The notes: generated by a model from the letters alone, not told the origin. DNA of 64,000 bases from GCA-2708415 sp964353185 (GCA_964353185.1 CAYGUV010000003.1:62001-126000), one strand, 5' to 3'. Shown: positions 6,894 to 16,617, numbered from the stretch's first letter. Translations and numbers: made by a program.

Positions 6894-9800
6894 ACCTTGG
6901 ATAAGGTCATTTACGGCCTCTTCCGCGTTTCCACCATTTAGCAATTTTTCAACAGCGGCCTCCGGCGTTGGTGCAGGTTCAGGAGTAGGTTCAGGAGTAG
7001 GCTCTGGCGTAGGTTCTGGTTCAGGCTGTGGGGTAGGTGCAGCTTCTGGCTCTGCAGGGGCAGCAGGCTCAGCTGTAGGGCTAGATTCTACTGGCACTGG
7101 CGCAGGCGTGGGAGCGGCCTCTTGTTTGGTTTCCGTTTTTGGTTTTAACAACCCATTGACAAGCCCCTCTAAGGATGGCGCCTTCGTCGTGCCATCGGCA
7201 CCAGGCACGATACCAAATTGTTGCAATTTATTTGTCACATCATCACCCAATAAATTGGGGAGTTCCTTACCCAATTTACGTTGTAATTTTTGTTTTAAAT
7301 AATCTTCTAGAATATTTGTACCAAAAGTTTTTGGATTGCTAATCGATCCTTTTAATTCAATATTTACAGGATCAAAATCAGCTACGTTTTTCAAAGATAT
7401 TTCATTATTTACATTCAAATACCATTTAGGAAGATCTGCTTGACCCGTACTATTAATAACTGCGGCGTCACCATCCAAAATCATTTTAGAAATGTTCACA
7501 ATCCCATTTTGAATATCATAATCACCATCCAATGTATTAAAACTGGTTTGACCGCCTTGTAACGCACCACTGGCAAAATTTTGGAGAGAGCTTGAGAGCT
7601 TTTCTTCTGTTGAAAGACCTTGAGCAATTTTTGCCAAATCAAATCCTTGGATAATGATGTTATTGCCATCTATATTTGAGGTTCCATTCAGGTTGCTAAT
7701 CAACGCTCTCGAGCTGTTTCCTGCCCCTTTAACATCAACCTTAAATGATACGTCACCTGACGCTTTAAAACGATTTGAATTGCTAAGCGCACTTACAAGT
7801 TGTTCTAAATCAATACCGCTCATATTGCTTGATAAATCAATAGACACGGGGCTGGCATTTACGGTGGTGTTTAATGTTGCGTTTCCGCCAAAAACACCCG
7901 CCTTCAAATTACTCACCTTCATAATGCCATCTGAAATTTTTAATGCGGTCGATGGGTTTGCAAAATTCCATTTACCGTATGTTAAATTTTCCGCGGCAAA
8001 ATTAATGTCTATATTATTACTATTCATCCATGACAAATTAATTGGTGTATCAGACCATTTGCCTGATGAAGAATTTGAGGATGAAGTGCTTGACGAACCA
8101 CCAGATGATTTCGTGGATGATCCTTTTGCGCCTAATAAACTATCAAGGGCCAACTTACCCGCATTAATATCACCAGAGACGCCAGTGACTTTATTGCTCA
8201 TATCAATTTTAAGGTTACCGGTAAAATCACTCGTTCCTAATTTTGCTTTTATATTGCTTAAGTCGTAAACTTTGCCATTACTGTTTACTTTCGCATAAAA
8301 ATCAACCGCCTGATTCAACGCGTCTGACCCTTTATAATCAGTGGATACAGCCTTAATCGCGTTATTGGCATTTGGGTGGATAACGCGCAATGCCAAGTCA
8401 CTAAAGGCAGGGGTTTTTAAGGCATTTTTAACAACACCACTGGCATCAACTGACCCACCAATTGCCTTTACATTTGAGGCAAAGTTAAGATTTTCAATTG
8501 CACCTTTCCCTTCAACGCTGGCTTCTAATGAACTCACGGAAGAAGGAATTTTTGACACATCAACATTCATGCTTTTGGCGAATGATTTTAAATCTGATGT
8601 CTTTATATAGGCCGTTAAATCAATACCCGATAATTCTTTTAAATTACCAATGGCTCCTTTCAGGCTTAAATTTGCGCCAGCATAATCTTGTACCGATAAT
8701 GTGTCTAAAGTTATTTTATTTGTTAATATTTTACCATCGGCGCGTAAGCCAGAGAGTGTTTTTCCATCCATTAATAATTTTTGGATACTCACATCAAAAT
8801 CTAAATCTAATGGTAATGATAAATTACGAATTGGGTCTAATGCTTTTGATGCATCCACTGATGAAGGTTTGCTTTCACTATTTCCTTCACTAGTTGATGA
8901 TGATGTTTTATTGCCTGTAAATTTAGCCAAATCAATTGTACCTGCGGTCATATCAATTACGCCAGACGCACGCCCCGCCGGTGATGATGCTGGCTTATAA
9001 TTTCCTTTTAAGCCAACAGTCAAATCATCCAATTGAACAGCGCTTTGGTTTAATAAAATAGCGCCGCCATTAAACGTCCCATCTAAATTAAACTTGGCTG
9101 AATTATAATTTTTTGTAATGGCCTTTGCATCAACATCAGGGGCAAACTCACTCAAAAATGCGGCCAATTGACCGATATTTCCATCAACTTTATATGAAAT
9201 AGATGGGTCAGAATAAGTTACTTGCCCAGTTTTTGATGACTGTGAAGATGATGCATATTGAATAGATAGTGCACCTTCCGCCTTTGCCTGACCAGGCATT
9301 TCCAAAATTTTGAAAACGCTTTTTATCGCCTTGTCTTTTTTGGCAAGGCCGACATTTACACCGCGCAAATTATATTTTTGGAAACGTAAACCCGCAACAT
9401 CTAAATTAACGTCAACATTAATTGCCATAGGTAAAGTTAGACTTGATGGAACAATATCCTTATTTGTGGCTGTTTTAGGGGTCGCACCTTCTGGTGATTT
9501 TTTTGCCTCTGTTTTAGAAGGGCTTTTTAAAAAAGGATTTAAATTTAATGCATTCGACGATTTAATATCACCGGTCACTAATAATGGGTTTTTGTCTTTA
9601 AAGTTCTGTACGGAAATTTTACCTTCTCCTGTAAAATCACCTGTAGAAATTTTCAAATTATCAAATTTAATTGTGCTTTCAGTTGCGCTTAATAATCCTT
9701 CTATTCCTAAATCTTGGTCTAACGATCCATCATTTTTACCGCTTATAACTGCTAATAAACCACCGATAGATTTGGTAGAAATCTTGGTTTGCCCCTGCAC

Positions 9801-10601
9801 GTCTAGCGTACCTTTAATCGCAGCAACACCGTCAAACGCAACCACGCCATTGACATCAGGCACCTCTATTTTGGCCTTAATTGGCAGCGTGCCTTCGTTT
9901 GGCAATGCCCCAGCTTCTATATCGAAAGCTAATTTTTGCGCATTGTAAACCATGTCACCTTGACCAGAGAATGGACCGCTCAGGCTATCGGCCTTAAGCG
10001 TTGTGTTCACATCTGTGACAGAATATTTTGCGTTAGTTTGGTGATTAACGAAGGCCAACTTACCGCCTTGAATTTCTAACTTATCAAACGCAATAGATTC
10101 TAGTTTATTATTAGACGTATTTGAGTTTTCTGTAACAGATTGCTCGGTAGCCGCAGGATCATTTGATGCATTAGCATTTTGCTCGCTCGATTTATTCTTG
10201 TCTGTTAACGACTTTTTTTTTTCAGTCTGCCATGATGGTGTTCCATCGGCCAAAATTTCAATTGTGATGTCAGGCTCAACCAATGTGACACTGCTGACTT
10301 TTACTTCTTTTTTCAAAAGTGGTAATAATTCAACGCTTACTTCCGCACTTTTCATGGTCAAAAGATTTGTGAAGTCTTTTTGATTAGGAGCGACAACAGT
10401 AAGGTCTTCTATTTTTGCATGCGGCACAGGAAGAATAGATAAAGATAAATTACCACCGATGGTAACATTTAATCCCGTCGCCTTTTCAACTTGGCTTGTA
10501 ATTTGTGGTTTATATTTGTTCAAATCTATAAATTGCGGTGCAACTAAGGCCCCTACAATTAAAACCACTAAAATAGTGAAACCACCAAAAATTATGCGCA
10601 T
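6885..10601 (-). CDS. AsmA family envelope protein, 1238 aa
   Basis: A large inner-membrane-anchored periplasmic protein of the AsmA type, a bridge-like family involved in outer-membrane lipid homeostasis. Residues 1-25 form an uncleaved signal anchor (IIFGGFTILVVLIVGALVA). The classic AsmA N-terminus follows: KYKPQITSQVEKATGLNVTI, then LPVPHAKIEDLTV. A long beta-rich body follows, and the AsmA C-terminal part is recognisable (LSTEEKLSSSL, LDGDYDIQNGIVNISKM). The end, about 1150-1238, is an unusual Pro-Glu-Thr-Ala tract coded by 12-base tandem repeats. AAGAGG precedes the ATG. A perfect inverted repeat at 10642-10660 lies in the promoter region. Confidence 0.9.
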   Translation of the reverse strand: MRIIFGGFTILVVLIVGALVAPQFIDLNKYKPQITSQVEKATGLNVTIGGNLSLSILPVPHAKIEDLTVVAPNQKDFTNLLTMKSAEVSVELLPLLKKEVKVSSVTLVEPDITIEILADGTPSWQTEKKKSLTDKNKSSEQNANASNDPAATEQSVTENSNTSNNKLESIAFDKLEIQGGKLAFVNHQTNAKYSVTDVNTTLKADSLSGPFSGQGDMVYNAQKLAFDIEAGALPNEGTLPIKAKIEVPDVNGVVAFDGVAAIKGTLDVQGQTKISTKSIGGLLAVISGKNDGSLDQDLGIEGLLSATESTIKFDNLKISTGDFTGEGKISVQNFKDKNPLLVTGDIKSSNALNLNPFLKSPSKTEAKKSPEGATPKTATNKDIVPSSLTLPMAINVDVNLDVAGLRFQKYNLRGVNVGLAKKDKAIKSVFKILEMPGQAKAEGALSIQYASSSQSSKTGQVTYSDPSISYKVDGNIGQLAAFLSEFAPDVDAKAITKNYNSAKFNLDGTFNGGAILLNQSAVQLDDLTVGLKGNYKPASSPAGRASGVIDMTAGTIDLAKFTGNKTSSSTSEGNSESKPSSVDASKALDPIRNLSLPLDLDFDVSIQKLLMDGKTLSGLRADGKILTNKITLDTLSVQDYAGANLSLKGAIGNLKELSGIDLTAYIKTSDLKSFAKSMNVDVSKIPSSVSSLEASVEGKGAIENLNFASNVKAIGGSVDASGVVKNALKTPAFSDLALRVIHPNANNAIKAVSTDYKGSDALNQAVDFYAKVNSNGKVYDLSNIKAKLGTSDFTGNLKIDMSNKVTGVSGDINAGKLALDSLLGAKGSSTKSSGGSSSTSSSNSSSGKWSDTPINLSWMNSNNIDINFAAENLTYGKWNFANPSTALKISDGIMKVSNLKAGVFGGNATLNTTVNASPVSIDLSSNMSGIDLEQLVSALSNSNRFKASGDVSFKVDVKGAGNSSRALISNLNGTSNIDGNNIIIQGFDLAKIAQGLSTEEKLSSSLQNFASGALQGGQTSFNTLDGDYDIQNGIVNISKMILDGDAAVINSTGQADLPKWYLNVNNEISLKNVADFDPVNIELKGSISNPKTFGTNILEDYLKQKLQRKLGKELPNLLGDDVTNKLQQFGIVPGADGTTKAPSLEGLVNGLLKPKTETKQEAAPTPAPVPVESSPTAEPAAPAEPEAAPTPQPEPEPTPEPTPEPTPEPAPTPEAAVEKLLNGGNAEEAVNDLIQGLF
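6975..7034 (-). repeat. 12-bp tandem repeat coding a Pro-Glu-Pro-Thr tail
   Basis: Five 12-base units in register; the first two (6975-6986 and 6987-6998, plus-strand AGGTTCAGGAGT) are identical and the rest are degenerate. They encode repeated PEPT tetrapeptides in the AsmA C-terminus. Such tracts can change copy number without breaking the frame. Confidence 0.75.
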
Positions 10602-10641
10602 GAAATCCTCTTAAACTGTCGTTGGGTGTTATCTATAATAA

Positions 10642-10660
10642 CGTTCTAACCATAAGAACG
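10642..10660. promoter_or_regulatory. Inverted repeat upstream of the AsmA gene
   Basis: CGTTCT, 7-base spacer, AGAACG, perfect in both arms. It lies about 40 bases upstream of the AsmA ATG and just upstream of a TATTAT/TATAGA -10-like segment on the minus strand. A dimeric regulator could bind here. No regulator is identified. Confidence 0.35.
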
Positions 10661-10752
10661 CACAAAGACCTACTTTTGTTCATTTAAAGCGTGCACTATA
10701 AACCATATAAATGTGATGTAAATAAGATGCGATGTGTTGAAATAGCGGATAT

Positions 10753-13700
10753 TTACAACTGGCTGGCTATTTTATCACGCGCATCCATTGCCAGATCCAT
10801 GTCATCAGCAGATGTTTCATGCGATATGGCAATATAATGCCCATCACGCTCCATAAATAAAACGGATGAAGATCGGCTTTGTGGGCCTATGCACGCTATC
10901 TCATAAGCATTCGGCTGACCTGTTTGTGAGGCAAGCGATGCAAAATCCCCCTGACAAGATTGTCTTGCGTTGGCAATAAAACCTTGAACAAAACTATTCA
11001 TATTGGGTGTCTGAGATTTAGCAGCGGTTTTTGCCATCCCGCTGATGCTACCTATATTCCACTGATATTCATTATTGGAAATTTGACGCACGCCACCATT
11101 TGGGTTCAACCCAGATTGTTGGAGCATTGATATAATTTGTTCTTTTTTAACTTCTTGCTGTTGCGCCTGTTGCGCGGCCTGCTGCGCGGCACGTTGAGCC
11201 TGCGCTTCTTGGGCTGATTGAGCTGCCTGTGCTGCTTGGGCACGTTGTTGCGCTAATGCCTGTTGTTGAGAGGCTGCCAGTTGTTGTGCCTGTTGCGCGG
11301 CACGTTGTTTAGCTTGCTCCATTGATTGTTGGGCTATCTTTGCTTGGTTAGCGGCCGCTTCTGCTTGTTGTTTTGCAATCAAGGCTTGTTGTTTTAACGC
11401 TTCTTGCTCCGCACGTAATTTTTGTTGTTCGAACTTCAAGGTTTCTTGTTGCTGCTTTTCCAAATCCATTTTGCGCTGATATGCTTCTAATTGCTGATTT
11501 TGCAAAGATAGTTTTTTATTTAATTGTTCAATTTGAATATTGTTACGCTGTGCCATGGGATCGGGCGCAGTCACAACGGGCTTTTGCATTTGCTGTTCTT
11601 TTAACGCCACTTGTGTTTCGCGCAATTGTCCTTGCACTGATTGAAGCTCTTGCTCTAACTTTAATTTTTCACTGGCAAGGCGTTGCTTTTCTAATTCCAC
11701 ATTTGGATCAGGCTTTACAACAATTTTTTCTACAGGCTTTTGCTGTTTTTGTATCGCTAGCTGTTGCTGCGCCAAAAGAAGCTCTTGCTCTAACTTTAAT
11801 TTTTCTGCGGCCAAACGTTGCTTTTCAATTTCAACTTTTGGATCTGGTTTGACAATTACCTCTGGTTTTATTGCTGCGCGTTTGCTTAACTCTTCTTGCG
11901 CGCGGGCATATTGTTGTTCACTTAATTGCAACTTACTTTCCAACTCGGATAATTTGCGGCGCTGCTCTTCATTGGTCACAGCAGGGTCAAATAACATTTG
12001 CTCTAAATCTTGTTTTTCGCGTGCATGTGCCGTGCGCTGTTGTTCCAACAAAAGTCCAAGGCGTTTAATTTCACGTTCGGCTTCGTTATAACGTGATGTA
12101 GTTTGCGTTAATGATGCATCGCCGCTTACTTGGTCAAGGCGCCCCTGCTCTTTCAAGCTTTGCATTTCTTCCATTTGACGCGAAAGGGCGATGTTATCTG
12201 CTTTTGCGGCTTCTAATTTACGCTCATACTCACGAATTCTTTTCAGGGCCTGATTACCACTTTCAACGGCAACATTATCCAGTTGCGCGCGCGCCTTTTG
12301 TGCGTCTTCAATAAGGCGCCTATTTTCGATACGAAGGATCGCAATCTCTTCACGAATATTATTTATTTGCGCCTCATTCTTTGTATCAGATTGATCCAAG
12401 GCACTTAATTTATTCTCTTGCTCTTGAACCGCTTTGGCAAGGTTTTGTTGTTTTTGATTAATCGCGTCGGCTTCCGCTTTTATAACTGCTTTTTGTGCTT
12501 CTACTTTTTCATCAACGGCGATTGGTGCCACAACAATTTTTTCAACTGGGTTTGCTTTTAAAATTTCTTTTGGTTGTGATGACGAAAACGGTTTTGGTGC
12601 TTGTACCATTTCTGGTGTAATGGGCGCTTCTACATTTTTTAAATCAGCCGCGGTATTTTGTGGCTCAACCTTTGCAACCTTTACTGTTTCCTCTACAACT
12701 TCAGGTGCTATCTTAGGCGCAGGTGCGCTTTCTTGAACAGCAACCTTTGGGGCAGATTTGGCCGCTGCTGGTGCGGACGTAGTCAAAGAATTGGAAACCG
12801 ACTCGCCACCGCCAGAGATACGGCTACTGCGTGCCATTTCTGTTGGACGCTGTAATTTTGGTTTTACTATTTTGGTTGCTTTATCATTGGCGCTTTCCAT
12901 ATCACTTGCGGCAACAACGGCTTGCTCTTTTGGGGCGGCGACAGGTTCAACTTTTTTAATTTCGACTTTTGCTGCTGGCTTAGCGTCCTGTTTTATAGGG
13001 GCCTGTTTATCTTCCACAACCTTTGATGCAGGTGCCTGCGGCGTTTCTATTTGTTTCACATCCGCTTGCGCAATTTTTTGTGGTGCAGGTTCTTGTTTTT
13101 GTGGCGCAGGTTCTTGCGGGATAATTTTTTGACCAACACGCTCAATCGTAATTTCTTTTGGTGCTTTGGCTTCTGCAGGTTTCACCTCGACCGCCGCTTT
13201 TTGAATTTCAATGGGCTTTGGCGGGGCTTTGGCCTCTGCTTGAGGAATATCATCTTGAACGTCTTTTGCCTCTGCCTTTTCTTTTTGTTCTTCTATGGCC
13301 TTGGCTGGCGCAACTTGCGGCTTAATTTTATCGGCTTCTTCAATTTTTTCTGCCTTAAAATTGTTGGCAACCTTGGTTGGGCTATCCCCTTTTATTTTTG
13401 TCAGACATGTTTCTAATTGTTCCTTGCCTTTACCCATATCGTTGATTTGGAAATTATATTGAACTTTATTAATTTCAGCTTTTAATAATTTTGACTGCTC
13501 CAGCGTTTTAAAAAAACTATCATCATAGCCAAGGCGAATAACCATGGCGCGCGCAGACGCAGGCATCATTTCATAAGCGCGAATTTGGCCTGGGCCAGGT
13601 TGCAAGGTCACAGGATAGGCCGTATCTGGATCTAATTTTGCTTTTTGAAAATCAATTGCGAGTGAGTATTCTTCAGTTTCATTTTGCCCCAATGTTAAAA

Positions 13701-13917
13701 CCACATTGTCATCAAAAGATCGTGATAAGGCGCAATATCCATTTGCGCTATTGCCATCTGATTTTAAGTTCCAACCACTTGTCGGGGTCAAGGCCGCGAC
13801 ATCTTGGCTGTTTGCGGTGGGTGACAACGCGGTCAAAACCAAAACAGAGCAACTAAGCGTTAGCAATTTAGATGTGAAGCGAGCAGGAATTGTATTTTTA
13901 GGCATTTTCATTTTCAA
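10753..13917 (-). CDS. Secreted coiled-coil protein, 1054 aa
   Basis: An N-terminal signal peptide (residues about 16-38, LLTLSCSVLVLTALSPTANS) is followed by a globular domain (about 40-175) with two Cys, resembling the N-terminal domain of the gene just upstream at 14071. Then come a Pro/Lys/Glu/Ala-rich disordered region (about 180-480) and long heptad-like coiled coils rich in Gln, Ala and Glu (about 480-930). A C-terminal globular domain of about 110 residues (PNGGVRQISNNEYQWNIGSI onward) contains two more Cys. A 45-residue coiled-coil segment is duplicated. The layout suggests a periplasm-spanning structural or scaffold protein. I do not recognise the family. Starts at 13917 (MKMKM) and 13911 are both possible; no clear Shine-Dalgarno is visible. 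Confidence 0.75.
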   Translation of the reverse strand: MKMKMPKNTIPARFTSKLLTLSCSVLVLTALSPTANSQDVAALTPTSGWNLKSDGNSANGYCALSRSFDDNVVLTLGQNETEEYSLAIDFQKAKLDPDTAYPVTLQPGPGQIRAYEMMPASARAMVIRLGYDDSFFKTLEQSKLLKAEINKVQYNFQINDMGKGKEQLETCLTKIKGDSPTKVANNFKAEKIEEADKIKPQVAPAKAIEEQKEKAEAKDVQDDIPQAEAKAPPKPIEIQKAAVEVKPAEAKAPKEITIERVGQKIIPQEPAPQKQEPAPQKIAQADVKQIETPQAPASKVVEDKQAPIKQDAKPAAKVEIKKVEPVAAPKEQAVVAASDMESANDKATKIVKPKLQRPTEMARSSRISGGGESVSNSLTTSAPAAAKSAPKVAVQESAPAPKIAPEVVEETVKVAKVEPQNTAADLKNVEAPITPEMVQAPKPFSSSQPKEILKANPVEKIVVAPIAVDEKVEAQKAVIKAEADAINQKQQNLAKAVQEQENKLSALDQSDTKNEAQINNIREEIAILRIENRRLIEDAQKARAQLDNVAVESGNQALKRIREYERKLEAAKADNIALSRQMEEMQSLKEQGRLDQVSGDASLTQTTSRYNEAEREIKRLGLLLEQQRTAHAREKQDLEQMLFDPAVTNEEQRRKLSELESKLQLSEQQYARAQEELSKRAAIKPEVIVKPDPKVEIEKQRLAAEKLKLEQELLLAQQQLAIQKQQKPVEKIVVKPDPNVELEKQRLASEKLKLEQELQSVQGQLRETQVALKEQQMQKPVVTAPDPMAQRNNIQIEQLNKKLSLQNQQLEAYQRKMDLEKQQQETLKFEQQKLRAEQEALKQQALIAKQQAEAAANQAKIAQQSMEQAKQRAAQQAQQLAASQQQALAQQRAQAAQAAQSAQEAQAQRAAQQAAQQAQQQEVKKEQIISMLQQSGLNPNGGVRQISNNEYQWNIGSISGMAKTAAKSQTPNMNSFVQGFIANARQSCQGDFASLASQTGQPNAYEIACIGPQSRSSSVLFMERDGHYIAISHETSADDMDLAMDARDKIASQL
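11643..11912 (-). repeat. 135-bp tandem duplication inside the coiled-coil gene
   Basis: Two adjacent 135-base units (11643-11777 and 11778-11912). The first 28 bases of each (plus-strand GAAGCTCTTGCTCTAACTTT and the next 8) are identical; the rest is diverged. They encode a 45-residue repeat with KLKLEQEL and VEIEKQRLAAE / VELEKQRLASE. It is an in-frame expansion of the coiled coil. Confidence 0.7.
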
Positions 13918-13931
13918 TCAGTTATCTATAA

Positions 13932-14064
13932 GTTTTTCGAATATGGCCTACTGCCATTTTTGATGAAGGAATCAGTATTGAAACACAAATAAAACTACCA
14001 TGTGCACACCATGAAAACCAAGACTGAATGAGTATTGGACAAAAATTATGCCCGAATATTCGAA
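13932..14064. promoter_or_regulatory. Long-range inverted repeat TTTTTCGAATAT ... ATATTCGAAAAA
   Basis: Two 12-base arms in inverted orientation sit about 115 bases apart in the spacer between the two paralogous secreted-protein genes: TTTTTCGAATAT near 13934-13945 and ATATTCGAAAAA near 14057-14068. The second arm lies within a palindrome, CGAATATTCG. The first arm is directly upstream of a TATAGA -10-like box of the coiled-coil gene. A related TTCGAAA repeat precedes the OmpA-like lipoprotein gene at 17380. It may be an operator. Confidence 0.4.
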
Positions 14065-14070
14065 AAATCG

Positions 14071-15396
14071 TTACAAAACCCGTGAGGATTGAATAATTAA
14101 AACACGGCGTCCTGTTGATGGGTCATTATTTAATTGCGCAACAGGACGAACATTTTCATTTGAAAACTGTTCTAAAATACTACGAAGCGCATCTTCATAA
14201 GTACCGTCACTGGTGATGGCACGTCTTACGGCAAAAGATTGATTGGCGTCCCAATGCAGTTCTACCCCTGCGCGTTTTGACCAATTTTCAAGCGCTAAAC
14301 GTAAATTATCCCCTTGGCTTGCACGCCAGTTTGCGTTGCTCATCGATGCGCTTTTTGGCTGTTGCATCGGTGATATTTCGCTCAACCGTGGCTGGGAAGC
14401 TATTGGCGCTGTTGATGCAGGAATCAATGGCGTCGGCGCACGGGAAACATTACTACGCGCCGATGTCATATCATTGTTCACTGTACCGCGTAAATCGGCT
14501 TGAATACCCGTTGCCGCAGAATTTTGGGCTATTAATGATTGGACAGCACTTTCAAAATCACTGGTCAGCGCCATATCTTCCACCACTGTACCAGGCATGT
14601 CAGCTTGCCAGTCAACGGCAACTCCCGCTATTTCCGCCCAACTTGTTAAGGTCGCCTTTAGGCTATCGCCTTGTTGCGCGCGCCAGATTTGGGCTGGCTT
14701 TTCGCGGCGCGGTTGTGCGGCAGGCATACTCACATCGCCAGATGGGCGTGCCATTGCGTCGCGTGTGTCGCTCCACGTAATTGTATTTTGCGAAGATTGG
14801 TTACCCAATGATACGGGTTGCGCCATATTTTCATTGGAAACACCCCCTAATGGTTGTGGCATTCCTGCTGTTGAAATGGCGGTATCACCGTTATAGCAAG
14901 CTTCTAAACGGCCTGCCGCTTCACGGATATTACCCAACTGAAATTCAAATTCATTCCCCTCAATATTTATCGTCATTTTTTGCCCCGCAGATAACGATTG
15001 ATATAAATTGGGAACATTGCGTGTATTTATAATGAGTGCATTTTCAGAAAAAGAAGTCGCCTGCACTTTCCCCACGTTTACGCCATCAATCATAATATTG
15101 GCTTGGTATTTGCGCCCCTGTACAAAAGCATTTTGTCGAAAATCAATCGCCATGGCCATTAATTGATTGTTGCCGCCTGATAAGCGCATTACATACCCAT
15201 TATCATATTCCACCATCATCATGCAGGGCAGTTTTAAGCCTTTTAAATCACGCATATCGCCCGTTACCGCCGGCTTCACAGTCCAGCCCGCCTTGGGCAA
15301 AAACTGGGGAACAGGCTTTGCTGCCATCTGCGCCATCGAAAAAGATGGGAGAGCAAGCATCGATAAAGACAAAAGAGTAAGGGAAGTTTTGCGCAT
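14071..15396 (-). CDS. Secreted protein with two TcpQ-like repeats
   Basis: A 441-aa protein with a signal peptide (MRKTSLTLLSLSMLALPSFS, cleavage near SMA-Q). Its N-terminal domain (about 30-175) resembles that of the neighbouring coiled-coil protein: GWTVKP, AIDFRQNAF, EFEFQLGNIREAAGRLEAC. After a linker come two copies of a small domain: IWRAQQGDSLKATLTSWAEI and NWRASQGDNLRLALENWSKR, each followed by VDW or LHW. This is the pattern of the TcpQ C-terminal domain found in type IV pilus and conjugation outer-membrane accessory proteins. I chose the ATG at 15396 because it begins the signal peptide; an upstream in-frame ATG at 15456 would add 20 residues before it. It probably works with the next gene in the envelope. 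Confidence 0.75.
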   Translation of the reverse strand: MRKTSLTLLSLSMLALPSFSMAQMAAKPVPQFLPKAGWTVKPAVTGDMRDLKGLKLPCMMMVEYDNGYVMRLSGGNNQLMAMAIDFRQNAFVQGRKYQANIMIDGVNVGKVQATSFSENALIINTRNVPNLYQSLSAGQKMTINIEGNEFEFQLGNIREAAGRLEACYNGDTAISTAGMPQPLGGVSNENMAQPVSLGNQSSQNTITWSDTRDAMARPSGDVSMPAAQPRREKPAQIWRAQQGDSLKATLTSWAEIAGVAVDWQADMPGTVVEDMALTSDFESAVQSLIAQNSAATGIQADLRGTVNNDMTSARSNVSRAPTPLIPASTAPIASQPRLSEISPMQQPKSASMSNANWRASQGDNLRLALENWSKRAGVELHWDANQSFAVRRAITSDGTYEDALRSILEQFSNENVRPVAQLNNDPSTGRRVLIIQSSRVL

Positions 15397-15504
15397 TGTA
15401 TTAAGCCATATTGTTATATATGCCCAGACTTTAAGGATTCTGGCTTTATTTTGCAAGGGCTTGGAACGTCTTAGCCCACAGTTTTACAAGACAGTTTGTA
15501 ACGC

Positions 15505-16609
15505 TTAGCTATCATCAAGCTTTTTGGCAAGTGCGGCCTCAAGAAAAGCATCTATTTTCCCATCAAGCACACCACTTGTATCCGTTGTTTCGCAAGCGGT
15601 TCTTTGATCTTTTACCATTTGATAAGGGTGGAGCACGTAAGATCGAATCGCATGCCCCCATCCAATATCGCTTTTTTCTTCAAACGCATCCGCCGCGTCC
15701 GATTCACGTTGTTGAATTTCCCGCTCATAAAGACGCGCTTTTAACATGTTCATCGCGGTGGCTTTGTTTTTATGCTGTGAGCGTTCATTTTGACAGGCGA
15801 CGACAACACCTGTTGGTTCGTGCGTGATACGTACCGCACTATCGGTTGTGTTGACGTGCTGACCACCCGCGCCGCTAGAACGATATGTATCGATACGTAA
15901 ATCTTTTTCTTCAATCTCAATATCAATATCATCATCAATGACTGGCGACACCCCAACCGATGCAAAACTAGTATGACGACGGGCATTTGAATCATAGGGA
16001 GAAATACGCACCAATCTATGAACGCCAATCTCTGTTTTTAACCAGCCATAGGCCATTTCGCCATCTATACGCGCCGTAGCGGATTTAATTCCCGCTTCTT
16101 CCCCATCGCTTCTATTTATTATAGTAGACTTAAATCCACGTTTTTCAGCCCATCGTAAATACATGCGCAGCAACATTTCCGCCCAATCTTGGGCTTCGGT
16201 ACCACCAGCGCCAGAATTTACCTCTAAGTAACAGGAATTACCGTCAGCTTCACCTGAAAGAAGACTCTCAAGCTGTTGTTTTTCAACAATTTCTTTTAAC
16301 TTCTCAAGGGATGCTTCCGCCTCTGCAACAATCGATTCATCACCCTCTTCCTCCCCCATTTCAATAAGGTCGGCATTATCATTGGTTTCTGTTTCAATTT
16401 TGCGCACTTCAGAAATTTGCGTCTCAAGACGCATGCGCTCACGCATCAATGCCTGCGCCTTATCAGAATCATTCCATAAATTGGGGTCTTCTACGAGGGA
16501 ATCTAATTCCTCAAGGCGTCGAACAGCATTGTCCCAGTCAAAGATGCCTCCTCAGCACATCTAACGCGCTACGGATATCATCAATAAGTGACTGAGTTTC
16601 TGCTTTCAT
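15505..16609 (-). CDS. prfB: Peptide chain release factor 2, programmed +1 frameshift
   Basis: RF2 recognises UGA and UAA stop codons and triggers peptide release. The gene starts at ATG 16609, reads 23 codons, then meets in-frame TGA (16540-16538) in the context AGG AGG CAT CTT TGA C. This is the classical autoregulatory frameshift site: a Shine-Dalgarno-like AGGAGG precedes a CUU slippery codon and UGA C. Skipping T16540 gives a continuous 367-aa product (join of 16609-16541 and 16539-15505), matching the usual length. The GGQ hydrolysis motif (GAGGQHVNTTDSAVR) is present. The stop-codon recognition loop reads SPYDSNARRHTSF rather than SPF, a form I recall as usual in alphaproteobacteria. 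A start at 16449 would lose 53 residues. It follows the DJ-1-like gene by 8 bases. Confidence 0.95.
16536..16549 (-). promoter_or_regulatory. prfB: prfB +1 recoding site
   Basis: Minus-strand AGGAGGCATCTTTGAC around 16552-16537. An internal Shine-Dalgarno-like AGGAGG lies three bases from the CTT slippery codon, followed by TGA and C. When RF2 is scarce, ribosomes shift +1 and make RF2; when it is abundant, they terminate. This is known autoregulation of the family. Confidence 0.93.
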
Positions 16610-16617
16610 AAGGCTTT

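Noticed and set aside
7654..8268. Long antisense frame of 204 codons within the AsmA gene
   Set aside because: No start signals, and the sense strand encodes an intact AsmA protein. Several similar shadows over 8300-10000 were rejected for the same reason.
16450..16609. prfB as a broken gene or one starting at 16449
   Set aside because: The in-frame TGA lies in a canonical +1 recoding site and the shifted frame restores the full-length RF2; this is regulation, not a defect.
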